A stretch of 64,000 nt of DNA. It comes from Synchiropus splendidus. Lineage: Eukaryota; Chordata; Actinopteri; Syngnathiformes; Callionymidae. Positions within the stretch are counted from its first letter, which is position 1. Every line of letters begins with the position of its first letter. The translations under genes were made by a program, and so were the position numbers. The stretch spans positions 63,586,937 through 63,650,936 of the forward strand of contig NC_071334.1 in assembly GCF_027744825.2 (NCBI RefSeq). Direction: 5' to 3'. The notes below the pieces were generated by a model. That model saw nothing but the letters and a program-made list of their open reading frames with translations, was not told where the DNA came from and searched no databases. Positions 61,917 to 64,000 of this stretch are shown here, in pieces.

Positions 61917-64000
61917 GTGACCCACTTCGCACCATGGACAACAAAATAAAGAGGAAACGTGAGAAATGTGTTGTACAATCCAGTTCATCAGACTCAGGGT
62001 GAAGGCACCTTGCGAAAGGGGGATCAGGATGGCAGATATTATACCACAGCGCTCGCCTGGGGGATGGGTTGCCAGGTGTTTTTTGCACCCTCCCAGCCAA
62101 TCACCATTGCATTTGCAACGGCGTCATCATCCTCATTCTTGCTCTTTCACGGGAGCGATGTGGGGCCAAAACTCTTCACACAACGACGAGAAAAGTAAAT
62201 TACTCATGATGAAAAAAACAATGCAGTTGATAATGCCGTGATACTTTACAGCCGTTGTTACCAACACTGGTTATTGGCAGACATATCTGGACTTTTACCC
62301 CTCCACATCACGTGGTCGATTACTGAGGGTTGCATGTCGAAGGGTTACTGTCAGGTGGCATATGCTCAGTTACAGTCAACGTGAAAGATGCAGAAGAGAA
62401 GGATTCATTTGGTGAAATTGCCCTTCGCACTTTGTCTCCTTCAGCGACCAAACATCTTAAAGAAGAGATCGGTTTAATATATGACGCCATCTCTATAATG
62501 TAGCAAAATTGAATGGCTTGAATGCCACTTAAGGTAGTGGTGGAGAAATTGGAGCTCAGAATACTCTTAATAGTATCAAATATCTAGAGTTGGGCTTTTA
62601 AAAGGATCTCTCGTGAGCTCTTGCCTTGATCTCTCTCTTCAACTCGCAGGATAATGCATTCAAGCCCACATTTCATTTTGGAATTCCCGAGCGTATATTG
62701 GGACAGGCATGATGTAATGAGCCTTGCTAAGTGGCAGGGTCGGACCGCAGACTTGAGTTAAAAGTGGAGGCTCAGACTAATGTGCTGCCTGGTAATTGGA
62801 GGAAAATTACCCGCCCATTACAGGTAGACCCACGGAGAGGAGAGGAGAGGAGGTGACAGAAATAGAAAAAGACATCCAGTAGGCTGATGAAAGACGGAAC
62901 GGTCGTCCAGAACGAGGAGAACACGGGAACTTTGTCTTTGTTTGGTCTGAAGTTCAGGTTTATAACTGTTCTGCAGCTGAATCCCAAGGACTATTTTTGA
63001 GTTTTCTCTCCAGGCTGAACTACAGTTGTTTGTTTTGTTTCAATGCTATTTGATTTTCTGCGATTGTTTGTTTGTATCTCTGTGTCTCAGATCTTGTTCT
63101 CTGGGAGACGCAGTTGGCTGTATCCACAGGAGCTGTGTTGGACAGGCCTTTCATCCACACAGATCTAGCCTTTTCTGTCATGTTGTCCGATACGTTCCAT
63201 CAATTCGAAAACGCTGGATCCATGTCTCCGTGTCAACAGTGGACATTTGCGCATGCGCCATGAGGTCCCTGTAATTTGTTCTTCGACCAGTACTGCGCCT
63301 CTAAGTGTTCTGGAAATTTTTACAATGATGAACATTAAATCTGAGTAAATCTTTGCTCAAAGCAGCACTGGAGGTTGAGCAAGCACACTTAACGTGTGTC
63401 GCGATGGAAGCCAAGACAACCTCGCTCCCACAGCGTCATATAGTTATATTTGGGAAAGTGGACTTTTGCGTACTATACTGACAAAAAAACATAGCCTTCA
63501 GCATAAAAATGTTACACATAGGTGTTTCCATGAACTGAAAGAACGTGTAGCGTTGCAGGCAGCGACGATGGATCGGCATGGCGCAGGGCCGCATGGAGCA
63601 TCACTCGGACGCATGGCGCGTCATGTGCAGGGAGAGAAAAAAACGTTTATGTCCATACAACTCCAGCTGCGGGTGTGGATCGTGAGTCACGGAGCACGAG
63701 GAGTACCACACGTGGGCATGTGAGTGTATGTGAACCTGGAGAGACACTGTAAGAGACTGGACGTCAGTTGCTATTCATAACCCCTTACATGGCTCACCCG
63801 CTTAGTGATCATACTGAAAGTAATAAGTGAGTCATAACTATAAAAATAAATAAGTAATAACTATAATAAATAAGTAATAGGTACATGAGTGAGAGTGAGT
63901 ATGTGGTGTCCAAAGGTTCAACACTAAGTACCAGGAATTCTGCTATAACCATGACAACCTATAACATTGCATCCCGTACATTACTGCACCTAAACAGTAG
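61917..64000. other. Intergenic right end of the window
   Basis: No gene recognised. A repeat-free stretch around 62,750-62,830 has GGTAATTGGAGG and GAAAATTACCCGCCCATTAC. Toward the end, TAAGTAATAA words repeat at about 63,820-63,880. Confidence 0.5.

Overview
The window is nuclear DNA from a vertebrate, most probably a teleost fish. A vertebrate multi-exon gene is spread over short introns with consensus GT/AG borders. The introns and flanks carry fish-style repeats: Rex3/RTE-like, L2-like and L1-like LINE fossils, several hAT-type non-autonomous DNA transposons, and long (AT)n and (CT)n(AT)n microsatellites. Nothing bacterial, organellar or viral was seen. The species cannot be told from the sequence.

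Layout. 1-2.5 kb: a moderately CpG-rich stretch with weak signs of a minus-strand spliced transcript divergent from the main gene. 2.9-5.1 kb: ACT/AAT trinucleotide mosaics and a LINE fossil around the main promoter. 4,316-19,274 (+): a complete 22-exon coding model for arhgef7 (beta-PIX, a Rac1/Cdc42 guanine nucleotide exchange factor). All exon junctions keep the reading frame and give 842 residues, in the order CH - SH3 - DH - PH - proline-rich/basic linker - GIT-binding segment - coiled coil - C-terminal PDZ ligand. The 3'UTR runs to an AATAAA at 20,363. The introns hold a 633-bp hAT element with a perfect 8-bp target duplication, a second hAT element and two LINE fragments in opposite orientations.

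20.4-64 kb: about 43 kb with no protein-coding gene that I can recognise. It is a mosaic of repeat copies (a CAGTG-type hAT family of 0.7-0.9 kb, a 0.3-kb hAT family with a GGGGTCACC end, a 0.7-kb inverted-repeat element present twice, and LINE fragments) and of non-repetitive stretches that resemble developmental regulatory DNA. Examples are clusters of homeodomain TAAT cores at 36.6 and 57.6 kb, a SOX-OCT-like composite site at 48.8 kb, CTCF-like sites near 29 kb, and a TATA-containing candidate promoter at 26.55 kb. In mammals ARHGEF7 lies on the same chromosome arm as SOX1, so a regulatory desert downstream is plausible, but that is inference.

I see no convincing new molecular system. The points most worth checking are the candidate promoter and its direct repeat at 26.5-27.0 kb, the near-perfect 17-bp hairpin at 30.85 kb, the putative enhancers, and the hAT families whose target duplications are still readable.
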